A stretch of 64,000 nucleotides of DNA from Brevundimonas sp. M20 (lineage in GTDB: Bacteria > Pseudomonadota > Alphaproteobacteria > Caulobacterales > Caulobacteraceae): assembly GCF_006547065.1 (NCBI RefSeq), contig NZ_CP041243.1:3053001-3117000 (forward strand), read 5' to 3'. Shown here piece after piece: positions 26,427 to 35,218 of this stretch. A model generated the notes under the pieces. The model saw nothing but the letters and a program-made list of their open reading frames with translations. It did not search any database and was not told where the DNA came from. Both the position numbers and the translations under genes were made by a program. Each line of letters begins with the position of its first letter. The stretch's first letter is position 1.

Positions 26427-26954
26427 GTGCGCCCGGTCCGGATCCGAAGGGGCGCCGCCGCCCGCCGCGCCCGGGAGGGCTCCAGCGCCGTGGAATTCGC
26501 CATGGTCGCCCTGCCCTTCTGCCTGATGATCTTCGCGATCATGGAGCTGGGCATGGTCTTTGTGACCGACTCCATCCTCGAGAACGCCACCATCGAGACC
26601 GGCCGCCTGGTGCGCACGGGCCAGGCGAAGGCCCAGGGCATGGACGGGGCGCGTTTCAAGGAGGGCGTCTGCTCGCGGATGAGCATTTTCTCCGCCGATT
26701 GCCCCAGCCGCCTGAGCATCGACGTGCGGGTGATCCCGCGCTTCAACACCACCCCCCCTGATCCCATGGCCGGCGGGACATTCAACGAAGGCGCGCTGAC
26801 CTACGCCAACGGGCAGGCGGGCGACCTGATCCTGGTCCGGACATGGTATCGTCAACCCTTGCTCACGACCTTCATGTCTCAGGGCCTGTCGCGGCTGAAG
26901 GACGGCACGGTTCGGCTGTCGGCGACGACTGCGTTCAGGAATGAACCCGAATGA
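26427..26954 (+). CDS. TadE-family pseudopilin
   Basis: A 175-residue protein. A basic N-terminus leads into SSAVEFAMVALPFCLMIFAIMELGMVF, the TadE hydrophobic helix with the conserved E at the +5 position of the processing-type motif (about residues 19-45). The periplasmic part has two cysteines (about 91 and 101). It probably forms a minor pilin at the pilus tip or base. GTG start, 6 nt after the preceding gene; its stop overlaps the next start by 4 nt. Confidence 0.88.
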   Translation: MRPVRIRRGAAARRAREGSSAVEFAMVALPFCLMIFAIMELGMVFVTDSILENATIETGRLVRTGQAKAQGMDGARFKEGVCSRMSIFSADCPSRLSIDVRVIPRFNTTPPDPMAGGTFNEGALTYANGQAGDLILVRTWYRQPLLTTFMSQGLSRLKDGTVRLSATTAFRNEPE

Positions 26955-27487
26955 TGCGGCTCTCGCTTATCCGCAGGCTGGCGAAGGACGAGCGCGGCAT
27001 CTCGGCGGTCGAGTTCGCCCTGCTGGCGCCGGTGCTGATCGCCTTCTACATGGGCCTGTCCGAGTTCTGTCAGGGCTATATGGCCCAGAAGCGCATGGGT
27101 CATGTGGCCTCCATGGTCGCCGATCTGGTGGCGCAGAAAGACACGGTGACGACGGCCGATCTGACCGACGTCTTCTCCATCGGCGGCCTGATCATGAAGC
27201 CGTTTCCGACCACGACGCTCAAGCAACGGGTGACCAGCGTGACCCGGACCGGAACCCAGGCCAAGGTCGACTGGAGCCGGGGCGACGGCATGGAGGCCCG
27301 CCCGAAAGACGAGGTCGTGACCCTGCCCGCCGACCTGCTGGAAGACGGCCAGAGCATCATCATGGCCGAGGCGACCTATGACTATGAATCGCCGGCCGAC
27401 TATCTGATGCCCGGCCTGACCCGGTTCTCGCACACCTACTATTTGCGCCCGCGGACCAGCGACAAGACGGTCTGCACCGGCTGCTAG
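26951..27487 (+). CDS. TadE/TadG-type pilus protein
   Basis: A 178-residue protein starting with a basic segment and ERGISAVEFALLAPVLIAFYMGLSEF, the TadE/TadG membrane helix. A periplasmic region ends in a CTGC tail. Coupled to the upstream TadE gene by an ATGA overlap. It is convergent with pabB, overlapping it by 4 nt. Predicted minor pilin of the Tad pilus. Confidence 0.88.
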   Translation: MMRLSLIRRLAKDERGISAVEFALLAPVLIAFYMGLSEFCQGYMAQKRMGHVASMVADLVAQKDTVTTADLTDVFSIGGLIMKPFPTTTLKQRVTSVTRTGTQAKVDWSRGDGMEARPKDEVVTLPADLLEDGQSIIMAEATYDYESPADYLMPGLTRFSHTYYLRPRTSDKTVCTGC

Positions 27488-28758
27488 GGGCCGATCAGCG
27501 CCTCACGCAGGGCGCGGATCTTGGCTTCGGTTTCGGCCAGTTCGGCGGCGGGATCGCTGTCCGCGACGATGCCGGCGCCGGCGAGGGTGCGGAAGCGCCA
27601 CCCCTCCCTCTTGCGTTCGAAGGCCGCTGTGCGGATCAGCACCGAGGCGGTCAGACCGCCGTCGGCGATGTGGAACAGGCTGCCGCACCAGACACCGCGC
27701 GGCGGCTCGTGGGCGGCAATGACCTTCATGGCCTGATGCTTGGGCGCGCCGGTGATGGAGCCGGGCGGGAAGGTCGCCTCCAGCAGGTCGGCGGGTCCGA
27801 CGCCCGGCGCGGCGCGGGCGAGAACGGTCGAGACCAGATGATGCACCGTCGGCAGGGGCTCGACCTCGAACAGCCGCTCCACCTTGACCGAGCCGGGCGC
27901 GGCGGCGCGGGCCAGATCGTTCCGCATCAGGTCGACGATCATCAGGTTCTCGGCCCGGTCCTTGGCGCTGGCCTGCAGTTCGGCGGCGAGGGCGGCGTCG
28001 CGGGCGGGGTCCGGATCACGAGGGCGGGTGCCCTTGATCGGGCGGGTCTCGATCCGGCTTCCGTCGAAGGTCAGGAAAAGTTCGGGCGAGTTGGACACGA
28101 TGGCCCGATCGCCCAGCCGCCAGAAGGCGCCGTAGGCCGAGGCCCGCCCGGCGAGGCGCAGCATCACGTCGAAGGGGTCGGCGCCGGGGTGCAGGGCGCC
28201 GGTCCAGGCCCGGGCGATGTTGGCCTGGAACAGCTCCCCAGCGGCGATGCGGGCGACGACGTCGGCGACGGCGGCTTCGTAGGCGGCGGGCGGCGCCTCG
28301 GGTTCGAGGCTGTCGGCGGGCGGCGGCGGCGGGACCGGGTCGACAGCGGCCGCGAGCCAGTCGACGGCCCTGTCAGCGGCGGCCGCCGGATCGGCGCCCC
28401 GGCCGATGGCGAAGGCCTGGCGGGTCTGGTGGTCAAAGGCCAGCATGGCCGGATAGCGGCCCAGCATCAGGTCAGGCCAGATGGCCTCGCGGGGGCCTGT
28501 CGCTGGTCGAGCGCCGGCGTCATAGGCCAGCAGGCCGACAACGCCGTCGGCGAAATCCGGGTCACGCAGTCGGTCCAGACCCGCCTCGACCGGTTCGATG
28601 ATGACCCGATCTGGCTCGGCGGCCACGAAGGACCAGCGACCGAGCGGCCCGCCGTCCGACAGCAGGGCCAGCGCCCCGTCCCGGCTCCGCAAACCCGTCG
28701 CGACGGCGAGGGGATCGCGCCACGGCAGGGGGCGGCGTTCGACCGCGCGGGAGGTCAC
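27484..28758 (-). CDS. pabB: Aminodeoxychorismate synthase component I
   Basis: A 424-residue chorismate-utilising enzyme for folate (p-aminobenzoate) synthesis. The PIKGTRPR motif (about residues 243-250), with the active lysine of PabB rather than the PIAGT of anthranilate synthase, decides the assignment. MIVDLMRNDLAR, FPPGSITGAPK and the C-terminal GAGIVADSDPAAE region are also present. It starts with GTG overlapping the phosphatase stop by 4 nt. Confidence 0.93.
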   Translation of the reverse strand: MTSRAVERRPLPWRDPLAVATGLRSRDGALALLSDGGPLGRWSFVAAEPDRVIIEPVEAGLDRLRDPDFADGVVGLLAYDAGARPATGPREAIWPDLMLGRYPAMLAFDHQTRQAFAIGRGADPAAAADRAVDWLAAAVDPVPPPPPADSLEPEAPPAAYEAAVADVVARIAAGELFQANIARAWTGALHPGADPFDVMLRLAGRASAYGAFWRLGDRAIVSNSPELFLTFDGSRIETRPIKGTRPRDPDPARDAALAAELQASAKDRAENLMIVDLMRNDLARAAAPGSVKVERLFEVEPLPTVHHLVSTVLARAAPGVGPADLLEATFPPGSITGAPKHQAMKVIAAHEPPRGVWCGSLFHIADGGLTASVLIRTAAFERKREGWRFRTLAGAGIVADSDPAAELAETEAKIRALREALIGP

Positions 28759-29534
28759 GCCGACAGCCGCTCGCCGATCCGGTCGCGCAGGGCGGCGTCC
28801 ACGCCCAGCGCCTGTTCGAGATAGGCGTCGATGGAGCCGTGGCGGGCCTCGATTTCGGCGATGGCGGTCTCGAGATAGACGGGTTCGACACCGAGGAAGG
28901 CGACGACGGCGTCGTGGGAGGCGGGACGGCCGGTGACCTTCTCAAGCTGGCGAGCGACCCTGGGCGCCATGCCCTCCAGATCGACGGCGGTGTTGGTCAG
29001 CAGGTAGTCGGCGATCAGATCGTCGCGGTGCACGCCGAGCAGGTGATGGGTCAGCGCGGCCAGCGTGCCGGTGCGGTCCTTGCCCGCGGTGCAGTGGATC
29101 AGCACCGCGCCTTCCCCTTCGCCGAGGGCGCGGAAGTAGCGGGCGAACAGGTCGAGGTGGGCGGGCTCGAACGGCAGGGTCCGGTAGATGCCGGTCATGA
29201 AGCTCCGGCCCGCGTCCACCGTCAGGTCGGCGGTGCGCAGGAAGCGGATATGCGGCGCCTCGCCGTCGGGGCCGAGATCGCTGTGCAGCGCCTGACCGGC
29301 CCAGCCGGACGGGCGCTTCGAGGGCTGGTCGCGACGCTCGCCGGGACGGCGCAGATCGACGATGGTCCCGATGTTCAGGGCGCCGAGCCTCTCCAGATCG
29401 GCGTCGGAGACCCGCGCCTGATGCGCCGAGCGGAACAGGCGACCGGTCGCGATCCGGCGACCGGCGGCGGTGTCATAGTCGCCGTAGTCCCGGAAGTTGT
29501 CGAGCGCGTCAAAGCGATGGATGCGATCCGTCAT
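28755..29534 (-). CDS. Tyrosine/serine protein phosphatase (Y_phosphatase3 type)
   Basis: A 259-residue phosphatase with the cysteine loop HCTAGKDRTG (about residues 147-156) of the bacterial tyrosine/serine phosphatase family. The N-terminal FDALDNFRDYGDYDT and RSAHQARVSDADLERL stretches are typical of the same group. Substrates may be phosphoproteins or phosphoinositides. Coupled to pabB by a 4-nt overlap; the link to folate is not obvious. Confidence 0.9.
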   Translation of the reverse strand: MTDRIHRFDALDNFRDYGDYDTAAGRRIATGRLFRSAHQARVSDADLERLGALNIGTIVDLRRPGERRDQPSKRPSGWAGQALHSDLGPDGEAPHIRFLRTADLTVDAGRSFMTGIYRTLPFEPAHLDLFARYFRALGEGEGAVLIHCTAGKDRTGTLAALTHHLLGVHRDDLIADYLLTNTAVDLEGMAPRVARQLEKVTGRPASHDAVVAFLGVEPVYLETAIAEIEARHGSIDAYLEQALGVDAALRDRIGERLSA

Positions 29535-29552
29535 GGCATCGCTCTAGCCCGT

Positions 29553-29855
29553 TCAGGCCTTGCCGACGAGCCCCTGCATCGCGTCGAGATAGGCGATGAA
29601 GGCCTTGCGCCCATTCGGTGTCATGGAGGCCTCGGTCAGGGGCTTGCGGCCCTCGAACCGTTTGGTCACGGCGACGAAGCCCGCGTCCTCCAGCTTGCGC
29701 AGATGGACGGACAGATTGCCGTCCGTCGTCTGCAGTCGGGCCTTCAGGGTGTTGAAGTCGGCGGTGTCCACCCCCGACAGCACAGCCATGATGCCCAGCC
29801 GGACCCGGCCATGAATCACGTCATCGATGCGGCTGATGTCGAACTCTTCCGCCAT
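29553..29855 (-). CDS. Winged-helix transcriptional regulator
   Basis: A 100-residue single-domain winged helix of the MarR/ArsR-like HTH_34 type. It shows VIHGRVRLGIMAVL, recognition helix region FNTLKARLQTTDGNLSVHLRKLEDAGFV, and the wing VTKRFEGRKPLTEASMT. It probably represses its own operon: it is the last of three genes, 3 nt after the second membrane protein. A palindrome matching such regulators lies upstream of the first gene. No ligand-binding cysteines are visible. Confidence 0.88.
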   Translation of the reverse strand: MAEEFDISRIDDVIHGRVRLGIMAVLSGVDTADFNTLKARLQTTDGNLSVHLRKLEDAGFVAVTKRFEGRKPLTEASMTPNGRKAFIAYLDAMQGLVGKA

Positions 29856-29858
29856 GGA

Positions 29859-30485
29859 TCAGGCCTGTTTCGCGCGGCGCATCAGCAGGAAGCCCGGCAG
29901 GGCCATCAGCAGGAAGAGGGCCGCCGCATAGCCGAGATACTGGGCCGGCTGGCCGGACAGGGCGCCCAGGGCGGGGGCGGCGATGAAGGAGGCGACACCC
30001 AGCCACCACAGCGGGCCGGACTTCAGCATGGCCGCCGTGACGGACCAGCCCATGCCGTAGAAGACCATGATGATCGAGGGGACCATCCAGAAGATCAAAC
30101 CGTTCTGGTCGGCCCCGAGGCGCAGGGTGACGGTCATCATCGAGGCGAACAGCACGAAGATGCCAAAGCCGACCCCGGCCCAGACCGTGCCGATGGCGCG
30201 GTCGGCGGCGGTGCGGACTCCCTCCGCGCGGCGAAGTCGCAGGATCAGGGCGAAGTTGACGATCAGGAACAGACCCGTCGCGATCAGCCAATCCATGCCG
30301 GCGCCGACCAGCCGCGGCGCGATCAGCCCGGTCATGTGGGCCCAGTGCAGCAGGCTGGTCAGGCCGTAGATGAGGCCGGCGGCGAGCAGGATGGAGGCGC
30401 CGCGCATGGGGGCGGCCCCGTTCTCCTCGGCCAGCTGACGCAGCCAGGCGATGTCGGCCGAGGTGTTGTCGGTGTCGTGAGTCAT
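29859..30485 (-). CDS. Six-helix membrane protein, paralogue of the next upstream gene
   Basis: A 208-residue inner-membrane protein with about six hydrophobic segments. The layout of ASILLAAGLIYGLTSLLHW, VGFGIFVLFASMM and LIFWMVPSIIMVFYGMGW matches the corresponding segments of the 30500 gene, so the two are paralogues. Found together with a small winged-helix regulator in one operon. No enzyme or transporter motif is visible; function unknown. Confidence 0.8.
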   Translation of the reverse strand: MTHDTDNTSADIAWLRQLAEENGAAPMRGASILLAAGLIYGLTSLLHWAHMTGLIAPRLVGAGMDWLIATGLFLIVNFALILRLRRAEGVRTAADRAIGTVWAGVGFGIFVLFASMMTVTLRLGADQNGLIFWMVPSIIMVFYGMGWSVTAAMLKSGPLWWLGVASFIAAPALGALSGQPAQYLGYAAALFLLMALPGFLLMRRAKQA

Positions 30486-30499
30486 CGGAGGTGATCCTT

Positions 30500-31069
30500 T
30501 CAGGCCGTGCGGCCGGACGCCAGCCAGGCGCCGGAGATGAGGACGAAGGCGAACAGGGCGCAGGCATAGACAAGGCCGCGGAGGGGACTGTCGATCAGGG
30601 CCGCCGCCAGACCGGCGGCGCAGAAGGCCCCGACGGCCGGACCGATCATCCAGCCGCGCCGGGTGCGGATCGCGGCGGTCGTCCAGGCGACACCGTACAG
30701 GCCGATCCCGACCGGGGTCATCCAGTACATCGTGGTGAAGTCCTGACGGACGATGGAGAGGACCAGAAGGATCAGGGCCGCGCCGATGGTCGCACCGATG
30801 CCGAGGCGCGACCAGACCGCCGCGCGCCGCCCGGCCTCTCCGCCCATGCGACGCAGGCGGGCGAGGGCGAACAGGAAGACCGTCACGGCGACCGGCCAGC
30901 TGAGCGACAGGACGGCGGGATGCAGGGGCAGCAGACCGCTCTGGACGCCGTACTGGAACAGGTTGGACAGGCCGAAGACGGTTCCGGCGAGCGCCAGCAC
31001 CCGACCGGCGGCGACGGCGAGGGTCGGGGTTGAAACTGGCGCGGAGGCGGGCAGGACAGCGGCGGTCAT
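30500..31069 (-). CDS. Six-helix membrane protein, first gene of a regulated operon
   Basis: A 189-residue membrane protein with about six hydrophobic segments (GRVLALAGTVFGLSNLFQYG first; TMYWMTPVGIGLYGVAW near the middle). It is a paralogue of the following gene, from which it is separated by 14 nt. The ATG at 31069 is chosen as the start nearest the first membrane segment; the frame continues upstream through the palindromic operator, which makes longer starts unlikely. Function unknown. Confidence 0.78.
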   Translation of the reverse strand: MTAAVLPASAPVSTPTLAVAAGRVLALAGTVFGLSNLFQYGVQSGLLPLHPAVLSLSWPVAVTVFLFALARLRRMGGEAGRRAAVWSRLGIGATIGAALILLVLSIVRQDFTTMYWMTPVGIGLYGVAWTTAAIRTRRGWMIGPAVGAFCAAGLAAALIDSPLRGLVYACALFAFVLISGAWLASGRTA

Positions 31070-31109
31070 GGAGCGGTTCCGGTTGCGATGACCACAGAGT
31101 GCGTGAAGA

Positions 31110-31130
31110 ACTTTATTATGTAAAGTACTT
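31110..31130. promoter_or_regulatory. Palindromic operator of the winged-helix operon
   Basis: ACTTTA, 5 nt, TAAAGT (31110-31126), overlapped by the 8-bp palindrome AAGTACTT (31123-31130). It lies 41 nt upstream of the first gene. The AT-rich symmetric site in GC-rich surroundings fits a dimeric winged-helix repressor, presumably the product of 29553-29855. Confidence 0.6.
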
Positions 31131-31160
31131 ATCCGACGCAATGAAAATGAGGGTGGGAAG

Positions 31161-31276
31161 GGCGCGGGACGCCGGGCCTCGCCCGGTGCTGTTGGATAGA
31201 TTTACCGTTTCGACGAGAGCGACGTCCCGCGCGGCCGTTTTCCACACGCCCTCCGGCTGGCGGCCTTTGATTTAGG
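31161..31276 (+). ncRNA. Possible structured RNA with terminator-like end
   Basis: A perfect 10-bp closing stem GCGCGGGACG (31162-31171) / CGTCCCGCGC (31223-31232) encloses a perfect hairpin CCGGGC-CTC-GCCCGG (31172-31186) and a 36-nt loop. Downstream, GGCCG ... CGGCC is followed by TTTGATTT. The fold is seen in the sequence; that it is transcribed is inference. It does not match an RNA family I know. Confidence 0.35.
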
Positions 31277-31649
31277 GCCTTGCCGGATCACCGCCGGGAT
31301 CATTGCTGACCCCGACGCGGGGCGGACTTCGACCGTTCAGAGACGCCAGCGGTCCGCTTCCAACAGCGCGCGGCGAGCAAGCGGGCAGGATCCATCCCTG
31401 CCCGACGAGGACCCCCGCGCTCTCCTTCGCGCGGGCTTCATCGCTCGGCCACAGCCCGCCGTCGTCGAGCAGCGTGGATCCGACGCCCTCCCCATCGACG
31501 GGATGCGGGTATTGTGAGGGCCGGGCTTCCTATGGCGGGAGAATGACGCTGGGGATTTGAAATCCGACCCAAGATCAGTGGCTTGGCGCGCCGGATTGCG
31601 CGGGCTGAACGTGAACTCCTCCGTATCTTTGAAGGATGGAGTGCGGCGC
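31277..31649. other. Non-coding, hairpin-rich stretch
   Basis: No credible gene. It contains hairpins GGGCAGG / CCTGCCC (about 31380-31400), CCCGCGC / GCGCGGG (about 31415-31440) and GGATTTGAAATCC (about 31553-31565). A minus-strand frame stays open for about 80 codons but lacks a start and a ribosome site; it might be a gene remnant. Confidence 0.4.
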
Positions 31650-31852
31650 CTCACCTCTCCATCGCCCGCTTCAAGGCGATGGGGAGGACAGATCGCGCAG
31701 CGATCAGGAGGGGGCGGCGCAGGCGTTTGACGGTTGGCCGCCGACACCGGTGTTCGAGACCTGTCCGGCCACCACCGGGCCGCCCTCTCCTGACCGTCGC
31801 TGCCGCGCCGGTCTGTCCTCTCCATTCGCTTGAGGGCGAATGGAGAGGTGAG
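31650..31852. repeat. Paired REP-like palindromic element (about 203 bp)
   Basis: Two hairpins of one sequence family face each other: CCTCTCCATCGCC / GGCGATGGGGAGG (31654-31687) and CCTCTCCATTCGC / GCGAATGGAGAGG (31817-31848). Similarity extends outward and inward (CTCACC ... GGACAGA ... GCAGCGA ... TCAGGAG) to make arms of about 72-75 bp, 31650-31721 and 31778-31852. This is the layout of a bacterial interspersed mosaic element or a small non-autonomous mobile element. Confidence 0.75.
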
Positions 31853-31903
31853 CGCAGGCAGAACACCTTGCCCCCTCCCTCGGCCCGGGTCACAACCTTC
31901 GCC

Positions 31904-32647
31904 ATGAGCACCAGCTACAATCGCATCGCCTATGAGGCGCTGGAAGTCTGCAACGGGGTGACCCTCGCGACCGTGAAAGACGCCGTGGCGCGGGCGGGGC
32001 TGGCGCCCGGCGCGCGGGCGGCGGATGTCGGGACCGGCAATGCGACCGTGGCGATCCGGCTGGCGCGAACCTTCGGTTTCGCAACGACGGCCATCGAATA
32101 TGATCCGGGCATGGCCGAACTGGCCGCCGGGCGGATCGCGGCGTCGGGCGCGGCGGTCGAACTGGTCATCGGATCGGCGGCGGATGTGCTGGCGGACCTC
32201 CCGCCGCTGGACCTGATCACGGCCCTCGGGACCACCAACATTACCGGCGAAGGGCGGCCGTCGCCCGAGGCGGGGTTCGCCTTTCTGAAGACCCGCCTGA
32301 CGCCCGGCGGATACCTGTTGTGGGGGGATCTGGTGTGGATCGCGGAGCCGCCCGCGCCGCTCAGGCAAATCGCCGAAGCCACCAATCAGTACACGGACAA
32401 TACAGGCTGGAAGGCCGCCGCCGAGACCGCCGGGTTCGAGGTCGTCTGGTCCGAAATCTCGCCGCAGGCGGTGTTTGACGCCTATGCCGCGGCGGCGGAC
32501 AGCGCCGCGCGACACTGGCTGGCGACGAACGCGGATGCGCCGGAAGCGGCGTCGGTTCAGGCGGTCGCCGACCGGGTGAAGATGGTGCTGGAGTTCGGCC
32601 GCCCCTTTATCGGGTTCGGACTGTACCTGCTGAAGGCGCCCGCCTGA
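31904..32647 (+). CDS. SAM-dependent class I methyltransferase
   Basis: A 247-residue protein with the Rossmann methyltransferase motif I AADVGTGNATVAI (about residues 39-51), an acidic end of strand 2 (IEYDP), ALGTTNIT (motif II/III region) and LTPGGYLLWGDL (motif IV-V). The small-molecule or protein target is unknown. The ATG at 31904 is preferred: upstream in-frame codons run through the REP-like element. Its stop abuts the stop of the convergent Rieske gene. Confidence 0.85.
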   Translation: MSTSYNRIAYEALEVCNGVTLATVKDAVARAGLAPGARAADVGTGNATVAIRLARTFGFATTAIEYDPGMAELAAGRIAASGAAVELVIGSAADVLADLPPLDLITALGTTNITGEGRPSPEAGFAFLKTRLTPGGYLLWGDLVWIAEPPAPLRQIAEATNQYTDNTGWKAAAETAGFEVVWSEISPQAVFDAYAAAADSAARHWLATNADAPEAASVQAVADRVKMVLEFGRPFIGFGLYLLKAPA

Positions 32648-33022
32648 TCAGGCCGTCCGGATGATCCCGTTGGTCGCCTGAACCGGCCAGGGTGTCAGGC
32701 GTCCACCCGCGCAGGGACCGCCCGTGCAGACCCCCGTCAGGGGCTCGAACACAGCGCCGTGCCAGCCGCACAGGATCAGGGCGCCGTCCGGAGTCAGATA
32801 CCGGTCCAGCTCCATCGCCATCGGATAACCGGCGTGCGGGCAGCGGTCGATGTAGCCCGCGACCTGACCGTCCTTGCGGACGACGAAGCCGTGGAAGAAG
32901 GCCTCGCCGATCTGGAGCACGAAGGCGCGCGAGCCGGGATCGGGGATGTCATCCTCGGCGCACAGGGCGACGTTGGGCGGGGTCTTCCAGACCCGCTTCC
33001 GCTCAGCCTGAATCCCGGACAC
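32648..33022 (-). CDS. Rieske [2Fe-2S] protein
   Basis: A 124-residue soluble Rieske ferredoxin-like protein. Cluster ligands are in CPHAGYP (C62, H64) and CGWHGAVFEPLTG (C85, H88). Extra cysteines follow in VCTGGPC. It could serve as an electron carrier for an oxygenase. Its gene starts 2 nt after gpsA ends, so it belongs to the tsaD-gpsA transcription unit. Confidence 0.9.
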   Translation of the reverse strand: MSGIQAERKRVWKTPPNVALCAEDDIPDPGSRAFVLQIGEAFFHGFVVRKDGQVAGYIDRCPHAGYPMAMELDRYLTPDGALILCGWHGAVFEPLTGVCTGGPCAGGRLTPWPVQATNGIIRTA

Positions 33023-33024
33023 GG

Positions 33025-34023
33025 TCAGTCGCGCTCGGCGCGCAGGGGGCGGGACAGCAGGTTGTCGATGACCTCATCCACCGTGGTCTCGCCGCTGAGC
33101 AGGGCGGCGACGGCGAGGGAGATGGGCATGTCGACGCCCATTTTCGCGGCCAGTTCGCGCACGGCGGGGGCGGATTCATAGCCTTCGGCGACCGAGCGCT
33201 TCCCGGCTAGCGCCTGTTCGACGGTCTGGCCCTGACCGAGGGCGAGGCCGAGGCTCATGTTGCGCGATTGCGGGCTGGAGCAGGTGAGGACCAGATCGCC
33301 CAGACCACAGAGACCGGCGACGGTCTCGGCCTGACCGCCCAAGGCAACGCCCAGACGGGTCATTTCGGCGAAACCGCGCGTGATGATGGCGGCGTGGGCG
33401 CTGCGGCCCAGACCCTTGCCCTCGCTCATGCCGCAGGCGATGGCCAGCACGTTCTTGATGGCCCCGCCGACCTCGGCGCCGATCAGATCGGTCGCCAGAT
33501 ACGGACGGAAGGCCGGGGCCGACAGGGAGGCCATCAGAGCTTCGCCCAGAGCCTCGTCCGCACAGGCCAGGGTGACGGCGCTGGGCAAACCACGCGCGAC
33601 CTCGCCCGCGAAACTGGGCCCGGACAGGACGGCGATGGGCGCCTCGGGCAGGGTCTCGGACAGCACGTCCGTCATCAGCTTCAGCGAGCCGCGCTCGATG
33701 CCCTTGGAGCAGAGCACCACCGGCACGTCCGCCCGGTGATGGGGGGCGAAGGCCGTCAGGGTAGAGCGCATGTGCTGGGCGGGCGGCACGGCCAGAATGA
33801 CGTCGCAGTCGGCCAGATCAGACAGTTCGGTCGTGACCGAGATCCGGTCGCCCAGGGTCACGCCGGGCAGGAAGGCCTCGTTGATCCGCCGCTCGCGGAT
33901 GCTCTCGACCACATCGGGCTCGCGCGCCTGCAGCAGCACGTCCAGCCCGGCGCAATTGGCCACCTGCGCCAGGGCCGTGCCCCATGCGCCGCCGCCGATC
34001 ACCCCTGCCCGCCTGAATTCCAT
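33025..34023 (-). CDS. gpsA: Glycerol-3-phosphate dehydrogenase [NAD(P)+]
   Basis: A 332-residue cytoplasmic enzyme that makes sn-glycerol-3-phosphate for phospholipids. The N-terminal dinucleotide loop is [52 protein letters not shown] and the catalytic-lysine region [16 protein letters not shown] follow. The ATG at 34023 places the Rossmann strand at residue 6. It lies 16 nt after tsaD. Confidence 0.96.
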   Translation of the reverse strand: MEFRRAGVIGGGAWGTALAQVANCAGLDVLLQAREPDVVESIRERRINEAFLPGVTLGDRISVTTELSDLADCDVILAVPPAQHMRSTLTAFAPHHRADVPVVLCSKGIERGSLKLMTDVLSETLPEAPIAVLSGPSFAGEVARGLPSAVTLACADEALGEALMASLSAPAFRPYLATDLIGAEVGGAIKNVLAIACGMSEGKGLGRSAHAAIITRGFAEMTRLGVALGGQAETVAGLCGLGDLVLTCSSPQSRNMSLGLALGQGQTVEQALAGKRSVAEGYESAPAVRELAAKMGVDMPISLAVAALLSGETTVDEVIDNLLSRPLRAERD

Positions 34024-34039
34024 ACCCGCTCCCAGCCCC

Positions 34040-35176
34040 TTAAGCCTTCGCGCCCTTCCGGCCCGGCTTGTGGGCCGGGTCGGCGAGCGCCTTCTGTTCA
34101 TCCAGCGGCCAGCGTGGGCGGGCCGCCGTATCGATATCCGACACCAGACCCTTCCGCAGACGCTCGGCGCCCGCAAGAGCGATCATCGCCGCATTGTCCG
34201 TGCAATAGGCCATGGGCGGGGCGAGGAAGTCGAACCCGTTTTTCGTCGCGACGGCCTCCAGCGTGGCCCGGACGGTCCTGTTCGCCGCCACGCCGCCGGC
34301 GACGACAAAGAGGCGGCTGGAATTGTGTTCCGCATATTCCTTCAGCGCCCGGTCCGAGCGTTCGCCCAGCTGGCGAGCGATGGCGGTCTGGACGGCGTCA
34401 GCGAGGTCGGCCTTGTCCTGCTCAGTCTCGCAGGTCGAGGCGAGGCGCGAGGCGGCGGTCTTCAGACCCGAGAAGGAGAAGTCGCAATCCTTGCGGCCCA
34501 GCAGGGCACGCGGCAGGTCGAAACGCGCCCCGTCGCCGGAGGCCGCCAGCCTCTCCAGCGCCGGGCCGCCCGGGTAGCCGAGGCCCAGCGCCTTGGCGAT
34601 CTTGTCGAAGGCCTCGCCCGCCGCATCGTCGATGGTGGTGCCCAGCCGGGTCATGTCGCCGACGCCGCGCACCTCCAGCAACTGGCAATGGCCGCCCGAG
34701 ACCAGCAGCAGCAGGAAGGGATAGGCGACCGGCCGACCCAGACGGGCCGAGACGGCGTGGCCCTCCAGATGGTTCACCGCCACCAGAGGCAGGTCGCGGG
34801 CCAGCGCAACGGCCTTGCCGTAGCTGAGCCCGACCATGACCCCGCCGACGAGGCCCGGCCCGGCGGTGGCGGCGACCCCGTCCAGCCCGTCATAATCGAG
34901 CCCGGCCTCGGCCATGGCGCGGCGGGTGACGCCGTCGATCATTTCCACGTGACTGCGGGCCGCGATCTCGGGCACGACGCCGCCGAAGGCCGCGTGATCG
35001 TCGATCTGGCTGTGCACCACCGACGACAGGACCGTCGCTTCGCCCTCCGGCGACAGGCGCACGACCGAGGCGGCGGTCTCGTCACAGCTGGTCTCCAGAC
35101 CCAGGACGATCAGGTCCGCGACGCGCGCGTCGGTTGCCCGACCCGGCTCGCTGCTATAGTCCGCGCCAACTGTCAT
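34040..35176 (-). CDS. tsaD: tRNA N6-threonylcarbamoyladenosine transferase subunit TsaD
   Basis: A 378-residue ASKHA-fold protein of the t6A37 tRNA-modification complex. [14 protein letters not shown] (about residues 26-39), the metal-binding HLEGHAVSA (about 127-135), [10 protein letters not shown] and the C-terminal [10 protein letters not shown] are all present. The ATG at 35176 adds about 20 residues before the conserved start; an internal GTG before [11 protein letters not shown] is possible. It is divergent from hemC (42-nt gap), a common alphaproteobacterial arrangement. Confidence 0.96.
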   Translation of the reverse strand: MTVGADYSSEPGRATDARVADLIVLGLETSCDETAASVVRLSPEGEATVLSSVVHSQIDDHAAFGGVVPEIAARSHVEMIDGVTRRAMAEAGLDYDGLDGVAATAGPGLVGGVMVGLSYGKAVALARDLPLVAVNHLEGHAVSARLGRPVAYPFLLLLVSGGHCQLLEVRGVGDMTRLGTTIDDAAGEAFDKIAKALGLGYPGGPALERLAASGDGARFDLPRALLGRKDCDFSFSGLKTAASRLASTCETEQDKADLADAVQTAIARQLGERSDRALKEYAEHNSSRLFVVAGGVAANRTVRATLEAVATKNGFDFLAPPMAYCTDNAAMIALAGAERLRKGLVSDIDTAARPRWPLDEQKALADPAHKPGRKGAKA

Positions 35177-35218
35177 CCGGGTCGAGGTAGCGACCCTGTC
35201 GAACCCGCGCAACGTCTC

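Noticed and set aside
31303..31560. 85-residue plus-strand frame in the 830-bp gap
   Set aside because: Low-complexity Ser/Pro/Arg sequence, no ribosome site, lies over hairpins.
33770..35218. Long plus-strand extension in front of hemC
   Set aside because: It is antisense to gpsA and tsaD; hemC starts at 35219 where the conserved N-terminus begins.
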